From the NCBI GenBank assembly GCA_011365025.1, contig RDOF01000009.1, forward strand, positions 1 to 64,000: DNA of 64,000 nucleotides, in the 5' to 3' direction. The notes below the pieces were generated by a model, which ran no database searches, had not been told where the DNA came from, and saw nothing but the letters and a program-made list of their open reading frames with translations. The translations under genes were made by a program, and so were the position numbers. Below are positions 53,822-62,780 of this stretch, one piece after another. The stretch is from Candidatus Thorarchaeota archaeon. Its GTDB lineage: Archaea > Asgardarchaeota > Thorarchaeia > Thorarchaeales > Thorarchaeaceae. Each line of letters begins with the position of its first letter. Positions within the stretch are counted from its first letter, which is position 1.

Positions 53822-55567
53822 TTGTTGAAGTTGGACAAGCTTGAGCAAGAGGTTCGAAAATACGTTCTCGATAATGCTATCAAGTACGATGGGAAGCCAA
53901 GCGCCAAGTCAGTAATGAGTGCCATTATGGGTTCAAGAGCTGACCTTCGACCACAGGCGCAGGCTATCAAGGAAATCGCCGAGCGCTTGGTTGCAGAAAT
54001 TGAGAACATGTCTGTAGAGCAGCAAAGGGCAGAGCTTCTCAAGATTGCTCCTGAGATGCTTTTAGAAACGACTGACACCGAACCTGAAGAGAAGGACCTT
54101 CCCGAGCTTCCTAATGCCGACAAATGGAAAAAAATTGTAATGCGGCTGGCTCCGTTTCCTTCCGGCCCTCTTCATATTGGTAATGCTAGAATGGTCATCC
54201 TGAACGACTACTATGTCAAACGCTACAAAGGAGAGCTAATTCTGGTTTTTGATGATACAATAGGGTCCGCAGAGAAAGTTGTCACTCCTGATGCTTTTGA
54301 TCTGATTCCTGAGGGACTGGAATACCTAGGTGTCGAATGGCACAAGACTGTCTACAAGTCTGATAGACTCGAGTTGTTTTACAAGTACGCGGTAGATCTT
54401 ATCCGGAAGAAGGAGGCTTATGTCTGCGATTGCGATGCAAATGTATGGCGCAAAGAATACAAGGCTAAGAGGAAGGCGTGTCCTTGCAGTTTTCTCTCGA
54501 TTGATGAAAACCTTGCTCGTTGGCAGAAGATGCTTGATGGCAGTTATCCTGAGCGCGCAGCAGCAGTAAGAATAAGGACTGGGATGACCGACCCCGATCC
54601 TGCAATGAGGGACCATGTAATTCTGAGAATCTCTGAAACAGAGCACCCGCGGGTTGGCACAAAATACCGTGTTTGGCCACTTCTGGAATACTCCTGGGGC
54701 ATAGATGACCATGAGCTTGGTGTCACGCATATAATTCGAGGAAAGGACTTGGTGAAGGAAGGCAAGATTGAGCAGCATATATGGAGCATTTATGGTTGGC
54801 AACATCCTGAACTGATTTACTACGGTCGACTCAAGTTCCAGGATGCTACGCTGAGTAAGAGCAAATCAAGGAAGGAAGTCATGGAGGGAGTCTACTCAGG
54901 GTGGGATGACCCGCGAACATGGAGTCTGCAGTCTTTGGAGAGGCGCGGCATTCATCCTGATGCCGTTCGAAAAGCAATGCTGGACCTTGGCCTCAGCATT
55001 GTTGACATCTCGATTTCAATGAAGTCAGTCTATTCGGAGAACCGCAAAATCAGAGATGCAGACGCTCCTAGGTTCTTCTTCGTTGAATCTCCAAAGTGGA
55101 TGTCGCTGATAGGGCTTCCTGAGGGACTGAAGGCGGCAAAAGCCCCTGTGCACCCTGATTTTCCTGAACGTGGGGAGCGTTCAATCTCCTTGTTTCGCTC
55201 CGCATCGGAGGAGGTGAAGGTTGGCATTGCTGAACGTGATGCGAGCAGACTGAAACCCGGATCTATGTTCCGTCTAAAGGACTTGGCCAATTTCACGCTA
55301 GACAAGGATAAGGCACTATCTGCCTCTTTTCATAGTATAGATGTGGATGAGGTTCGCGAAGCAAAGGGGTCGATTATCCACTGGATACCAGAGGAAAACA
55401 GCATTTCAGTGGAAATTACCATGGTTGATGGAAGCATGGCAACAGGCCTAGGTGAGCCCGGTCTTCGGAATGTGGCGAATGGAACTTTTCTGCAATTCGA
55501 GCGTGTCGGCTTTGCGAGGGTCTATGAAACCGGCAAGACCGTCCGACTAGCTTTCGCGCACAAATAG
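53822..55567 (+). CDS. gltX: Glutamyl-tRNA synthetase, archaeal/eukaryotic type
   Basis: 581 residues. An N-terminal helical extension (1-100), then the class I motif APFPSGPLHIGNAR near residue 112, KMSKS-like LSKSKSRKE near 345, and a C-terminal beta-barrel anticodon domain. This is the GlxRS type (related to GlnRS) used by archaea, charging tRNA-Glu and often tRNA-Gln for later amidation. A CDCDANVWRKEYKAKRKACPC cysteine set may bind zinc. Start is TTG. Confidence 0.95.
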   Translation: MLKLDKLEQEVRKYVLDNAIKYDGKPSAKSVMSAIMGSRADLRPQAQAIKEIAERLVAEIENMSVEQQRAELLKIAPEMLLETTDTEPEEKDLPELPNADKWKKIVMRLAPFPSGPLHIGNARMVILNDYYVKRYKGELILVFDDTIGSAEKVVTPDAFDLIPEGLEYLGVEWHKTVYKSDRLELFYKYAVDLIRKKEAYVCDCDANVWRKEYKAKRKACPCSFLSIDENLARWQKMLDGSYPERAAAVRIRTGMTDPDPAMRDHVILRISETEHPRVGTKYRVWPLLEYSWGIDDHELGVTHIIRGKDLVKEGKIEQHIWSIYGWQHPELIYYGRLKFQDATLSKSKSRKEVMEGVYSGWDDPRTWSLQSLERRGIHPDAVRKAMLDLGLSIVDISISMKSVYSENRKIRDADAPRFFFVESPKWMSLIGLPEGLKAAKAPVHPDFPERGERSISLFRSASEEVKVGIAERDASRLKPGSMFRLKDLANFTLDKDKALSASFHSIDVDEVREAKGSIIHWIPEENSISVEITMVDGSMATGLGEPGLRNVANGTFLQFERVGFARVYETGKTVRLAFAHK

Positions 55568-55637
55568 AATCTGCATTGTATTCAGGCGGCCAAAGAGAAC
55601 ATATACTAAGTATGTCTAGCATGAAATGGTGTTTGCA

Positions 55638-56387
55638 ATGGCCAAAAAGAAGAGCAAAGCAGCGCCTAAGTTCACGGCGTCAATGTTTAAGATCACTGGC
55701 GGTCACGCCAAGATGAGTATCGACTCAAAGAAGAGGAAGCTATACTACTTCAAACCAGTTGTCACTTCTGAGAAAGCCGAGAAGGCGGCTCTGAAGGAGG
55801 CTCCAGACATCCTGGGAGCCGGTAGCGATATCAAAGTTGGGAAGCCATCTCTGAAATACGATTTCTATTGCATCTATGACGCAGAGTTGCTCCTCAAATT
55901 CCTTCGGCTTAGAAAGCAGGAATTAGGTGTCAATGAACAGGTACAGGGGGCATATGTTGGAAACGAGGTAGTCATGCCAAAGAAAGGGACGAACATACCT
56001 GGGAAGGCTCTTCATCTTGATATCGTTGAGCTTTTCGAGATAAAGAGAACGGACGGAATGGTTCTCGATGGCAAAACTGGCAGTCCCGCTGCTGCGATGG
56101 AAAAGATACTGAAAGGCGCTGGGAAGAAGAGTGCAACGGCTGCTTGGATAAAGAAAAGCTCAATTTCACCTGGCAAATTCAACACATTAGATAAGGTGGT
56201 CCGGGCTGTATCCAAACCTGCAGGAACTCCTCCCTCCGACGCCAAACGTGTAGTAAGTCATGGCTTGACCTTCAAGAAGCTGGAGGGCTACTATGTACCA
56301 ATGTACTACTTGACCATAGGCGTGGGCGAAAAATCTCAGAAGGTTAGGATAAACGGCATAAACGGGGAGCTGTCCTTAGTCGTTTAG
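55638..56387 (+). CDS. Lysine-rich unknown protein
   Basis: 249 residues, Lys-rich at the N-terminus (MAKKKSKAAPKF), then alternating beta strands and helices. No family recognised. The start ATG 55638 fits the TATA-like ACATATACTAAG (55599-55610); GTG 55626 would lie before the predicted transcript start. The end shares TTAG with the convergent hyuB stop. Confidence 0.55.
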   Translation: MAKKKSKAAPKFTASMFKITGGHAKMSIDSKKRKLYYFKPVVTSEKAEKAALKEAPDILGAGSDIKVGKPSLKYDFYCIYDAELLLKFLRLRKQELGVNEQVQGAYVGNEVVMPKKGTNIPGKALHLDIVELFEIKRTDGMVLDGKTGSPAAAMEKILKGAGKKSATAAWIKKSSISPGKFNTLDKVVRAVSKPAGTPPSDAKRVVSHGLTFKKLEGYYVPMYYLTIGVGEKSQKVRINGINGELSLVV

Positions 56388-57997
56388 GACTTCTTTGAAT
56401 AATTCGGTTGTACTGGGGCCTTCATCTTTGGAGCGCCCCATCCTCCACCACCCGGCGTTTCAATCCGCACTATCGTGTCTTTTGGAACCAAAAGCGTGGT
56501 CTTAGCTTGAAGCAAGTATTTCTCTCCGGCGTAGGATATGATATTTTGGCCTTTCTTTCCGGGCCCCCCTCCGTTGAGGCCCCAAGGCGATCTCTCTCTT
56601 CTTTCAGATTGCACTGAGATTGATGTTGAGTCGGAAAGGATTTCGATCTCGCGTATAATCCCATCACCACCCATCCATTCTCCTTCTCCACCACTACCTT
56701 TCCTGATCGAGTATTCTCTCACTCGCAGCGGATATGCGATTTCTAAGGCCTCAATTGGAGTGTTCAGAGTATTTGTCATATGGACATGAATCCCACTTGT
56801 TCCATGAGCGCCCTTACCGGCTCCCCCACCTCCTCCTATAGTTTCATAGAATGAAAACACCCTTCCTGTTCTTGGATTTACGCCGCCAATTGTTAGGTTA
56901 TTCATGGTGCCTTGACTTGCAGCTGGAACCCCATCTGGCATGATGGATGAGAGAGCTCCCAGAAGTGCATCCACAATTCTTTGAGACGTTTCCACATTTC
57001 CTGCAGAAACCGCAGCTGGGGATCTTGGGTTGAGAAGAGTCCCTTCCGGCACGTTTGTTTCGATGACGCTCCAGCAGCCCTCGTTTACGGGTATTTCATG
57101 ACCAAAGAGGCTGATGAATACATAATAAACCGATGAAAGAGTTGAAGCCAATGGGCAGTTGATGTTGCCCATCACCTGCTCTGCAGTTCCCTCGAAGTCT
57201 ATGCGTACGGCCTTCTTCGTGAATTGAATCCCTACCTTTATTGGAATGTCCCAAAAGCCTGCGCCATCGCTCTCCATGATGTCGACGAAAGTTGAGTTGG
57301 CTCCCTCGTAGGGTGACACATTAGCTTTCATGAGCTCTGCGGAATACGATTGCAGCTCATGAAATGTCCTTAGTATGGCGGTCCAAGAGTGTTCTTTCGC
57401 AGCATCGACGAGTCTCCGTGTGCCCACAAGGTTGGCAGCGACCTGTGCAGAGAGGTCTCCCAGTCTCTCCTCCGGCGTTCGTGTTTCCCGCAGCAAATCC
57501 GTAATCGTATCCTTCTCTAGACGTCCATTTCGCACGACTAGCCGAGGCTGAATGACAATTCCTTCTTCATGAATTGAGGTCGCCAATCCTGGCATTGAGC
57601 CCGGACTCATTCCACCTACATCCGAGTGATGGGCACGGTTTGCCGCAAAGGCAATGCACTCCTCTTCCGCAAATATCGGAGCAACCAGTGTCAAATCCGG
57701 CAGATGTGAACCTCCTGAATACGGGTCGTTTAGCAAAGCCATGGTCCCTTCCTCAAGTTCATCGCCAATCTGTGATATGCATGATCGAACAGACATTGGC
57801 ATAGCGCCTAGATGAACAGGGATGTCCTTTGATTGCGCAACCAAGTATCCTTTGGAATCAAAGAGCGCGCAGCTACAGTCTCTTCGCTCCTTGATATTTG
57901 GACTGAACGCAGTCCTCATTAGTGTGAGACTCATTTCCCGAGAAACGGAAACTAGCGAATTCTTGATGACCTCGAAGAGTATTGGGTCCTCAATCAT
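56384..57997 (-). CDS. hyuB: Hydantoinase B/oxoprolinase-type subunit
   Basis: About 537 residues of HyuB. NDPYSGGSHLPDLTL, NRAHHSDVGGMSPGSMPG and the C-terminal TPGGGGWG are the family signatures. With HyuA it hydrolyses hydantoins, 5-oxoproline or N-methylhydantoin, or works as acetone-carboxylase-like subunit; exact substrate unknown. Start is ATG 57997, with GAGGAGGA upstream and a 4-nt ATGA overlap with the end of hyuA. Confidence 0.9.
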   Translation of the reverse strand: MIEDPILFEVIKNSLVSVSREMSLTLMRTAFSPNIKERRDCSCALFDSKGYLVAQSKDIPVHLGAMPMSVRSCISQIGDELEEGTMALLNDPYSGGSHLPDLTLVAPIFAEEECIAFAANRAHHSDVGGMSPGSMPGLATSIHEEGIVIQPRLVVRNGRLEKDTITDLLRETRTPEERLGDLSAQVAANLVGTRRLVDAAKEHSWTAILRTFHELQSYSAELMKANVSPYEGANSTFVDIMESDGAGFWDIPIKVGIQFTKKAVRIDFEGTAEQVMGNINCPLASTLSSVYYVFISLFGHEIPVNEGCWSVIETNVPEGTLLNPRSPAAVSAGNVETSQRIVDALLGALSSIMPDGVPAASQGTMNNLTIGGVNPRTGRVFSFYETIGGGGGAGKGAHGTSGIHVHMTNTLNTPIEALEIAYPLRVREYSIRKGSGGEGEWMGGDGIIREIEILSDSTSISVQSERRERSPWGLNGGGPGKKGQNIISYAGEKYLLQAKTTLLVPKDTIVRIETPGGGGWGAPKMKAPVQPNYSKKS

Positions 57998-60036
57998 TTG
58001 CTTTTCCTCCTCATCCAAAGAGAGCCGTTCGTTATCACTTCAGCAAACCATCGTGGACTGACGTAGGTTGTTGTATCAGTCTGTTCTATCACCGCTGGCC
58101 CTTCAATGATTTGTCCGACCGGGAGATTCTCTCTTCGGTAGATGCCAGCAGGAATAAGCTGGTTATTCTCAAGAATCAGGCCTCTCGTTCCGATGGGTTC
58201 AGCTCTGGTGCTGCTGTTCACCTCGCTCTGAAACTCACTGGTATAGGGCGACCTTCCTGCAACTCGCAAAGTAACCCATTCAACACCTCTTCCTTCCATT
58301 GAATATCCAAAAGCGCGCTCATGCTCCACCTCGAAACGCGATTTGGAGGCTTCCACAATGTCTTCAGTCAAGTATGATATATCGATGCTCAATTCGTGCG
58401 ACTGGCCTTGGTATCTCATATCGATTGACCACTCGATGAAAATACTCCCCGGAGATGCTCCCTGTTCAACCAAGTCCTTCTCTGCCCTCCTACTAAGTTC
58501 GCCCAAGATTGGAAGCACCTCATCTCTAGCGCATTGCTCATCAGATATCAAAACAGACTGCATCAAGTCCACTCTGAGGTCGGCACAGACTAATCCGAAG
58601 GCGGAGGTGATTCCTGGAAACGGGGGCACAAGGATGGAGTTAATGGAAAGCGCATCAGCTATGTCCACTCCTTGGGTAGGCCCTGCCCCTCCAAAGGGCA
58701 CAAGAACAAAGCCACGCGGGTCTTTCCCCCTCTCAACAGTAACTTCTCTTATTGCCTGGACCATGTTTGAGGTGGAAATTCTGATTATTCCCAGAGCTGC
58801 TTCCTCCGGCGTGAGCTTCAGTTTCTCCCCAAGTGTCGATAATGCCTTTAGAGAAAGCCTTTGGTCCAGTTTGATTCTTCCTCCAACGAAGTAGTCAGGA
58901 TTCAATCGTCCCATTACAACATTGGCATCAGTCACAGTTGCATCTGCTCCACCTTTCGCATATGCAGCTGGTCCTGGATTCGCACCCGCACTTTGAGGAC
59001 CTACATGCAGAATCCCCGCTTTGTCAATCCATCCAATACTTCCTCCGCCTGCTCCAATCGTCTTCACATCGACAGAGGGGATACGCAAGGGCAGCCCTCC
59101 AACGCTATTATCTGGTCGAACCACAACGGTTTCTGAAACGGCGCTAATGTCACAAGAAGTTCCCCCCATGTCCAGAGTGATAGCTTTTTCGACGCCTGCG
59201 TTCTTGGCAATCCTCCACCCCCCAATCACCCCGCCTGCAAGGCCTGAGATAGCAAGACCTACTGCACGGCCACTTGTTCGGGAACAGAGAATTGTCCCTC
59301 CGTTTGACTGCATAAGAGTGAGTTTGGAACGAGGGCAAAGATTTCCCACTGAGGAGTCCAAACGGTCCAGATACTTAAGGATAAGCGGCCCCAGATACGC
59401 CTCCAGCACGGTTGTGGAGGTTCGTTCGAACTCTCTAAATTCTGGTAGGACCTCGTACGATGATGCTACATACAGATTTGGATTTCCTGCAAGCGCTTGG
59501 GCCATCATCCTTTCGTGATTTGGGTTAGCGAAGGAGAACAGAAGCGAGATTGCAACTGACTGAGGCGCCCGAGAAACAATCGTCTTCACCATTCTGCCTA
59601 TTTCTTCCTCTGTCAGCTCGATGATGGGATTTCCTTCAGAGTCAATACGCTCTCGAAGTCCAAATCGATTCTGGCTCCTAACAACAGGACTTGGCCTTGA
59701 TGCATATAGATCATAGATGTCCTCTCTATTCTGTCTTCCAATCTCAAGGACATCTTCCATGCCGGCCGTCGCAATCAGACAAACATCGGCTCCTTTCCTC
59801 TCCAGCATTGCATTGGTTGCAACCGTTGTTCCGTGAACAACAATGCTCACCGCCAATGGATCGATTCGGTTAACCCTTAGAATCTCGGTTATGCCATCTA
59901 TCACAGCAATGTCCTGGGATTCAGGAGTTGATGGCACCTTGTAGACAAATGTGTCGCCCGTGTCGCTATTTGCCAGTATAATATCGGTAAAGGTTCCGCC
60001 TACATCAACGCCGAGGACTATCATTTTACTTCTCAT
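57994..60036 (-). CDS. hyuA: Hydantoinase A/oxoprolinase-type subunit
   Basis: 680 residues. Actin-like ATPase signatures: GVDVGGTFTDIIL at the N-terminus, HGTTVATNAMLERKGA, TLDMGGTSCD and FGGAGPTQG. Forms an ATP-dependent complex with HyuB encoded directly downstream. ATG start, with an MRSKMIVL context. Confidence 0.93.
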   Translation of the reverse strand: MRSKMIVLGVDVGGTFTDIILANSDTGDTFVYKVPSTPESQDIAVIDGITEILRVNRIDPLAVSIVVHGTTVATNAMLERKGADVCLIATAGMEDVLEIGRQNREDIYDLYASRPSPVVRSQNRFGLRERIDSEGNPIIELTEEEIGRMVKTIVSRAPQSVAISLLFSFANPNHERMMAQALAGNPNLYVASSYEVLPEFREFERTSTTVLEAYLGPLILKYLDRLDSSVGNLCPRSKLTLMQSNGGTILCSRTSGRAVGLAISGLAGGVIGGWRIAKNAGVEKAITLDMGGTSCDISAVSETVVVRPDNSVGGLPLRIPSVDVKTIGAGGGSIGWIDKAGILHVGPQSAGANPGPAAYAKGGADATVTDANVVMGRLNPDYFVGGRIKLDQRLSLKALSTLGEKLKLTPEEAALGIIRISTSNMVQAIREVTVERGKDPRGFVLVPFGGAGPTQGVDIADALSINSILVPPFPGITSAFGLVCADLRVDLMQSVLISDEQCARDEVLPILGELSRRAEKDLVEQGASPGSIFIEWSIDMRYQGQSHELSIDISYLTEDIVEASKSRFEVEHERAFGYSMEGRGVEWVTLRVAGRSPYTSEFQSEVNSSTRAEPIGTRGLILENNQLIPAGIYRRENLPVGQIIEGPAVIEQTDTTTYVSPRWFAEVITNGSLWMRRKSK

Positions 60037-60255
60037 TCATCATTGTAAGGTTGTTATGAACGCTTGGGCATACAATCCCTTCTGCAATAGTGAAGAAGAA
60101 GCGTGCTCCTTTTTCATTGAATCTCAGGGAACACACTTCATCGAATGAGCCAATCCGGAAGAAAATCAACTCTAGTTAGATTCGGTCAAGCTGAGGGCCA
60201 ATTCAGAAGCCTTATTGCGCTAAATCCTATTTCTTGTGAGCTTGGAGGCATTATA

Positions 60256-61446
60256 ATGGAACCCAAATACTCAGCAGTTCTTCTTCGTTACGGCGAGATT
60301 GCAATCAAATCGAAACAGACAAGACGCCGTATGGAAGATATGCTTGTAAGCAATGTTCGAGCTGCTCTGCTTGAGAACAAGATCGCCTTCACCAACATTA
60401 GGAAAGAATATGGTAGAGTTTTCATAGTGACTTCTGAGGCGGAGAGGGCTGCTGCCATTGCATCGAGAGTATTTGGGGTTGTTTCTGCTTCTCCAGTTGT
60501 GGTCATTGAAGCTAAACTGGATAAAATACTCGATGTGGGCGAAGCAATAGCTCGTTCTCATTTTCAGCCAGATGCCTCTTTCGCAGTGGGGGGAAGACGA
60601 GTTGGAACACACGGGTTTTCCAGTCAAGAAATGCGGGGAAAACTCGGTGAGCGTATTTTGGAGGGCATACCGGAGTTGAGGCTCTCAGTCGATTTGACGG
60701 ACCCGTCGCAGACAATCTATGTTGAGGTTCGAAATGAGAACGCCTACCTCTTCACGAGAACGATTGAAGGCGTTGGCGGAATGCCCACTGGCACTCAGGG
60801 AAAAGTTGTGTGTACTCTCTCCTCTGGATTGGACTCTCCTGTTGCGGCCTTCAAAGCTATGAAGCGCGGATGTGTTCCGGTCTTTGTGAACTTTGACAAT
60901 AATCCACATTCGCAAGATGACTGTGCAGACGTCGTAATTAGACAGGCGCAGGTGTTGGCCAATTACATATACAATCATGAGGTTAAGTTGTACATCATCC
61001 CCCACGGAATTGACCTTACTGAAGCTATGGAGCATGGGCCGAAGAAAATGACTTGCATCTTTTGTAAACGCAATATGATCCGAATGGCCAGATCCATTGC
61101 AATTATTGAGAATGCTGATGCCATAATCACGGGAGAGATAATAGGGGAACAGGCCTCCCAGACAACCCAGAACCTTCGAGTCATCAGCAACGCTGTTTGC
61201 GATTTTCCCATTTTGCGCCCATGCGTCGGAGACGATAAGAGCGAGATTGAGGCAGTGGCTCAGAAGATTGGAACATATGAATTCGCTCGCGAAAGCCTCT
61301 CGTGTTGCTCTCTTGCGCCAAGATATCCGGCACTGGCAGCCAAGGAATCGGAGGCTCAGAGTGCCGAACAAAGCATGGACTTGACCGTATTGGACTCACA
61401 AGTTGCATCAGCTCGGATTTTGACACTCAGGAATCCGGGGAATTGA
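60256..61446 (+). CDS. thiI: tRNA 4-thiouridine synthase ThiI
   Basis: 396 residues. N-terminal ferredoxin-like and THUMP region (YGEIAIKSKQTRRRME) followed by a PP-loop ATPase with SSGLDSPVAAFKAM near residue 194 and FPILRPCVGDDKSE. It installs s4U at tRNA position 8. It lacks the C-terminal rhodanese extension, as is common in archaea. The ATG at 60256 has GGAGG 7 nt upstream; upstream codons to 60145 are open but not family-like. Confidence 0.93.
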   Translation: MEPKYSAVLLRYGEIAIKSKQTRRRMEDMLVSNVRAALLENKIAFTNIRKEYGRVFIVTSEAERAAAIASRVFGVVSASPVVVIEAKLDKILDVGEAIARSHFQPDASFAVGGRRVGTHGFSSQEMRGKLGERILEGIPELRLSVDLTDPSQTIYVEVRNENAYLFTRTIEGVGGMPTGTQGKVVCTLSSGLDSPVAAFKAMKRGCVPVFVNFDNNPHSQDDCADVVIRQAQVLANYIYNHEVKLYIIPHGIDLTEAMEHGPKKMTCIFCKRNMIRMARSIAIIENADAIITGEIIGEQASQTTQNLRVISNAVCDFPILRPCVGDDKSEIEAVAQKIGTYEFARESLSCCSLAPRYPALAAKESEAQSAEQSMDLTVLDSQVASARILTLRNPGN

Positions 61447-61500
61447 ATGGATTTAGATGCCTTAGTCGGCGTCATCTCGTCCGAAACGCGCCAAAGGGAC

Positions 61501-61520
61501 ATTTATAATGCCTTAAATAT
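61501..61520 (+). promoter_or_regulatory. Tandem TATA boxes before the histone gene
   Basis: ATTTATAAT (61501-61509) and CCTTAAATAT (61511-61520) lie about 60-70 nt before the ATG; the second predicts transcription near 61542. GGGAAGGAG follows as the ribosome-binding site. Confidence 0.5.
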
Positions 61521-61575
61521 CGATAACTCTTAATAGGGCTCTGCAAATCTCGCAAAAAGGGAAGGAGAACGCCCA

Positions 61576-61812
61576 ATGCCAAGATCTCGAAAAGATAGAA
61601 TCATACCTGTTGCGCCTATTGACAGGCTTATTCGAAAGACCGGTGCCGGAAGAGTTAGCGACAAGGGTGCGGAGCGCCTGGCTCAAATCCTTGAGGAGAT
61701 TGGAGAGGCTCTCGCAAAACGTGCCCAAGAATTAACGGAGCATGCCGGCAGGAAGACAATCACAGACAAGGATATGGATCTCGCTTACAAGCAGTGGCAA
61801 AGGTCTCTGTAG
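61576..61812 (+). CDS. Archaeal histone (HMf family)
   Basis: 78 residues. Histone fold with IPVAPIDRLIRKTGAGRVSDKGAERLAQILEEIGEALAKRAQ (given by motif, full helix pattern visible) and TITDKDMDLAYKQ. A short basic N-terminal tail (MPRSRKDR) precedes the fold. It forms dimers that wrap DNA. Confidence 0.95.
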   Translation: MPRSRKDRIIPVAPIDRLIRKTGAGRVSDKGAERLAQILEEIGEALAKRAQELTEHAGRKTITDKDMDLAYKQWQRSL

Positions 61813-61817
61813 GTATG

Positions 61818-61824
61818 TATATAC
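61818..61824 (+). promoter_or_regulatory. TATA box before the deacetylase-like gene
   Basis: TATATAC in GTATGTATATACTC, predicting transcription near 61847 and a leader of about 40 nt. Confidence 0.45.
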
Positions 61825-61888
61825 TCTGGATTACCAGCTTAAGGTGAACGTGCTAGAGTTCAAGGAAATTCGGGAGATGTAAGGCCAT

Positions 61889-62581
61889 ATGACTAGGACA
61901 GTAGAATTTGTGAAAGATGACACTGTCCTGCTCTCGATGCATGATGTGACGCCTGCTTTTGAGGATGATGTCCTTTCATCCTATGACCGGCTAATCGACT
62001 TGGGAATCAATAGCTTTACACTTCTTGTAACTCCGATGTTTGAAATGAAGAAGTCGAACACGCTTGAGAAGAACCCTATATTCTCACAGTACATCTCATC
62101 CTTGAACTTGGAGGTGTCATTGCACGGATATGGACACCTCTCGAAATCAGGTCGGCCTGACGAATTTTCCTCCTTGGAGCAGGGACGAGCCATCTCACGC
62201 ATGAGGGCTGGAATCAGTATGGTCCGCAACAGCATTGGACAAATTCCGTATGGCTTTGTTCCCCCCGGTTGGAAAGTGCCACCTCGAATCTCAAAGGCAG
62301 CAGAAGGAATGGGTCTGCACTATTGTGTCAGTGGGAATGAAATCCATTGTTTCAAGGAGCAAAAAACTCTGAAGACCGCAGATCTCATCGTAAGTCACGG
62401 TGAACCTAGCGCTTCTTTTGTGAATGCAATGCTTGAGATAGAACTTGGTGGTCCTATTCAAATCGCAGTTCATCCAAAAGACCACCGGTTTGCCCCAGTC
62501 TTCAAGCTGATTGAAGATATGAAAGACCGGCTGGGCTACAAATTCACTGGATACCGTGACTATCTCCATTTTATCCGCTAA
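61889..62581 (+). CDS. Polysaccharide-deacetylase-like protein (DUF2334-like)
   Basis: 230 residues. LSMHDVTP near residue 16 holds the metal Asp, SLHGYGH near 80 the His pair, and GFVPPGW near 130 plus AVHPKDH near 195 complete the NodB-like fold. It would deacylate a sugar or related substrate; identity unknown. ATG start with GGGAGATG upstream. The following 62582-62780 shows no gene. Confidence 0.75.
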   Translation: MTRTVEFVKDDTVLLSMHDVTPAFEDDVLSSYDRLIDLGINSFTLLVTPMFEMKKSNTLEKNPIFSQYISSLNLEVSLHGYGHLSKSGRPDEFSSLEQGRAISRMRAGISMVRNSIGQIPYGFVPPGWKVPPRISKAAEGMGLHYCVSGNEIHCFKEQKTLKTADLIVSHGEPSASFVNAMLEIELGGPIQIAVHPKDHRFAPVFKLIEDMKDRLGYKFTGYRDYLHFIR

Positions 62582-62780
62582 ATTGCACTTCCATTCCCGC
62601 TCGTTTCACTGGTTCAACCATTCGAAAAACAAACCGACTTTGCAAGAAAGAGAAATGATAGACACGCCAATCTTTCTTATGCATCATTTTCCAAGAGATT
62701 GATTGTTCTCCGGCCGTCTATCACGCCGTCAAAGACTTTGAGGAGTATCTCTTGATACTGAGCTGTGGAGGTCTATCCAT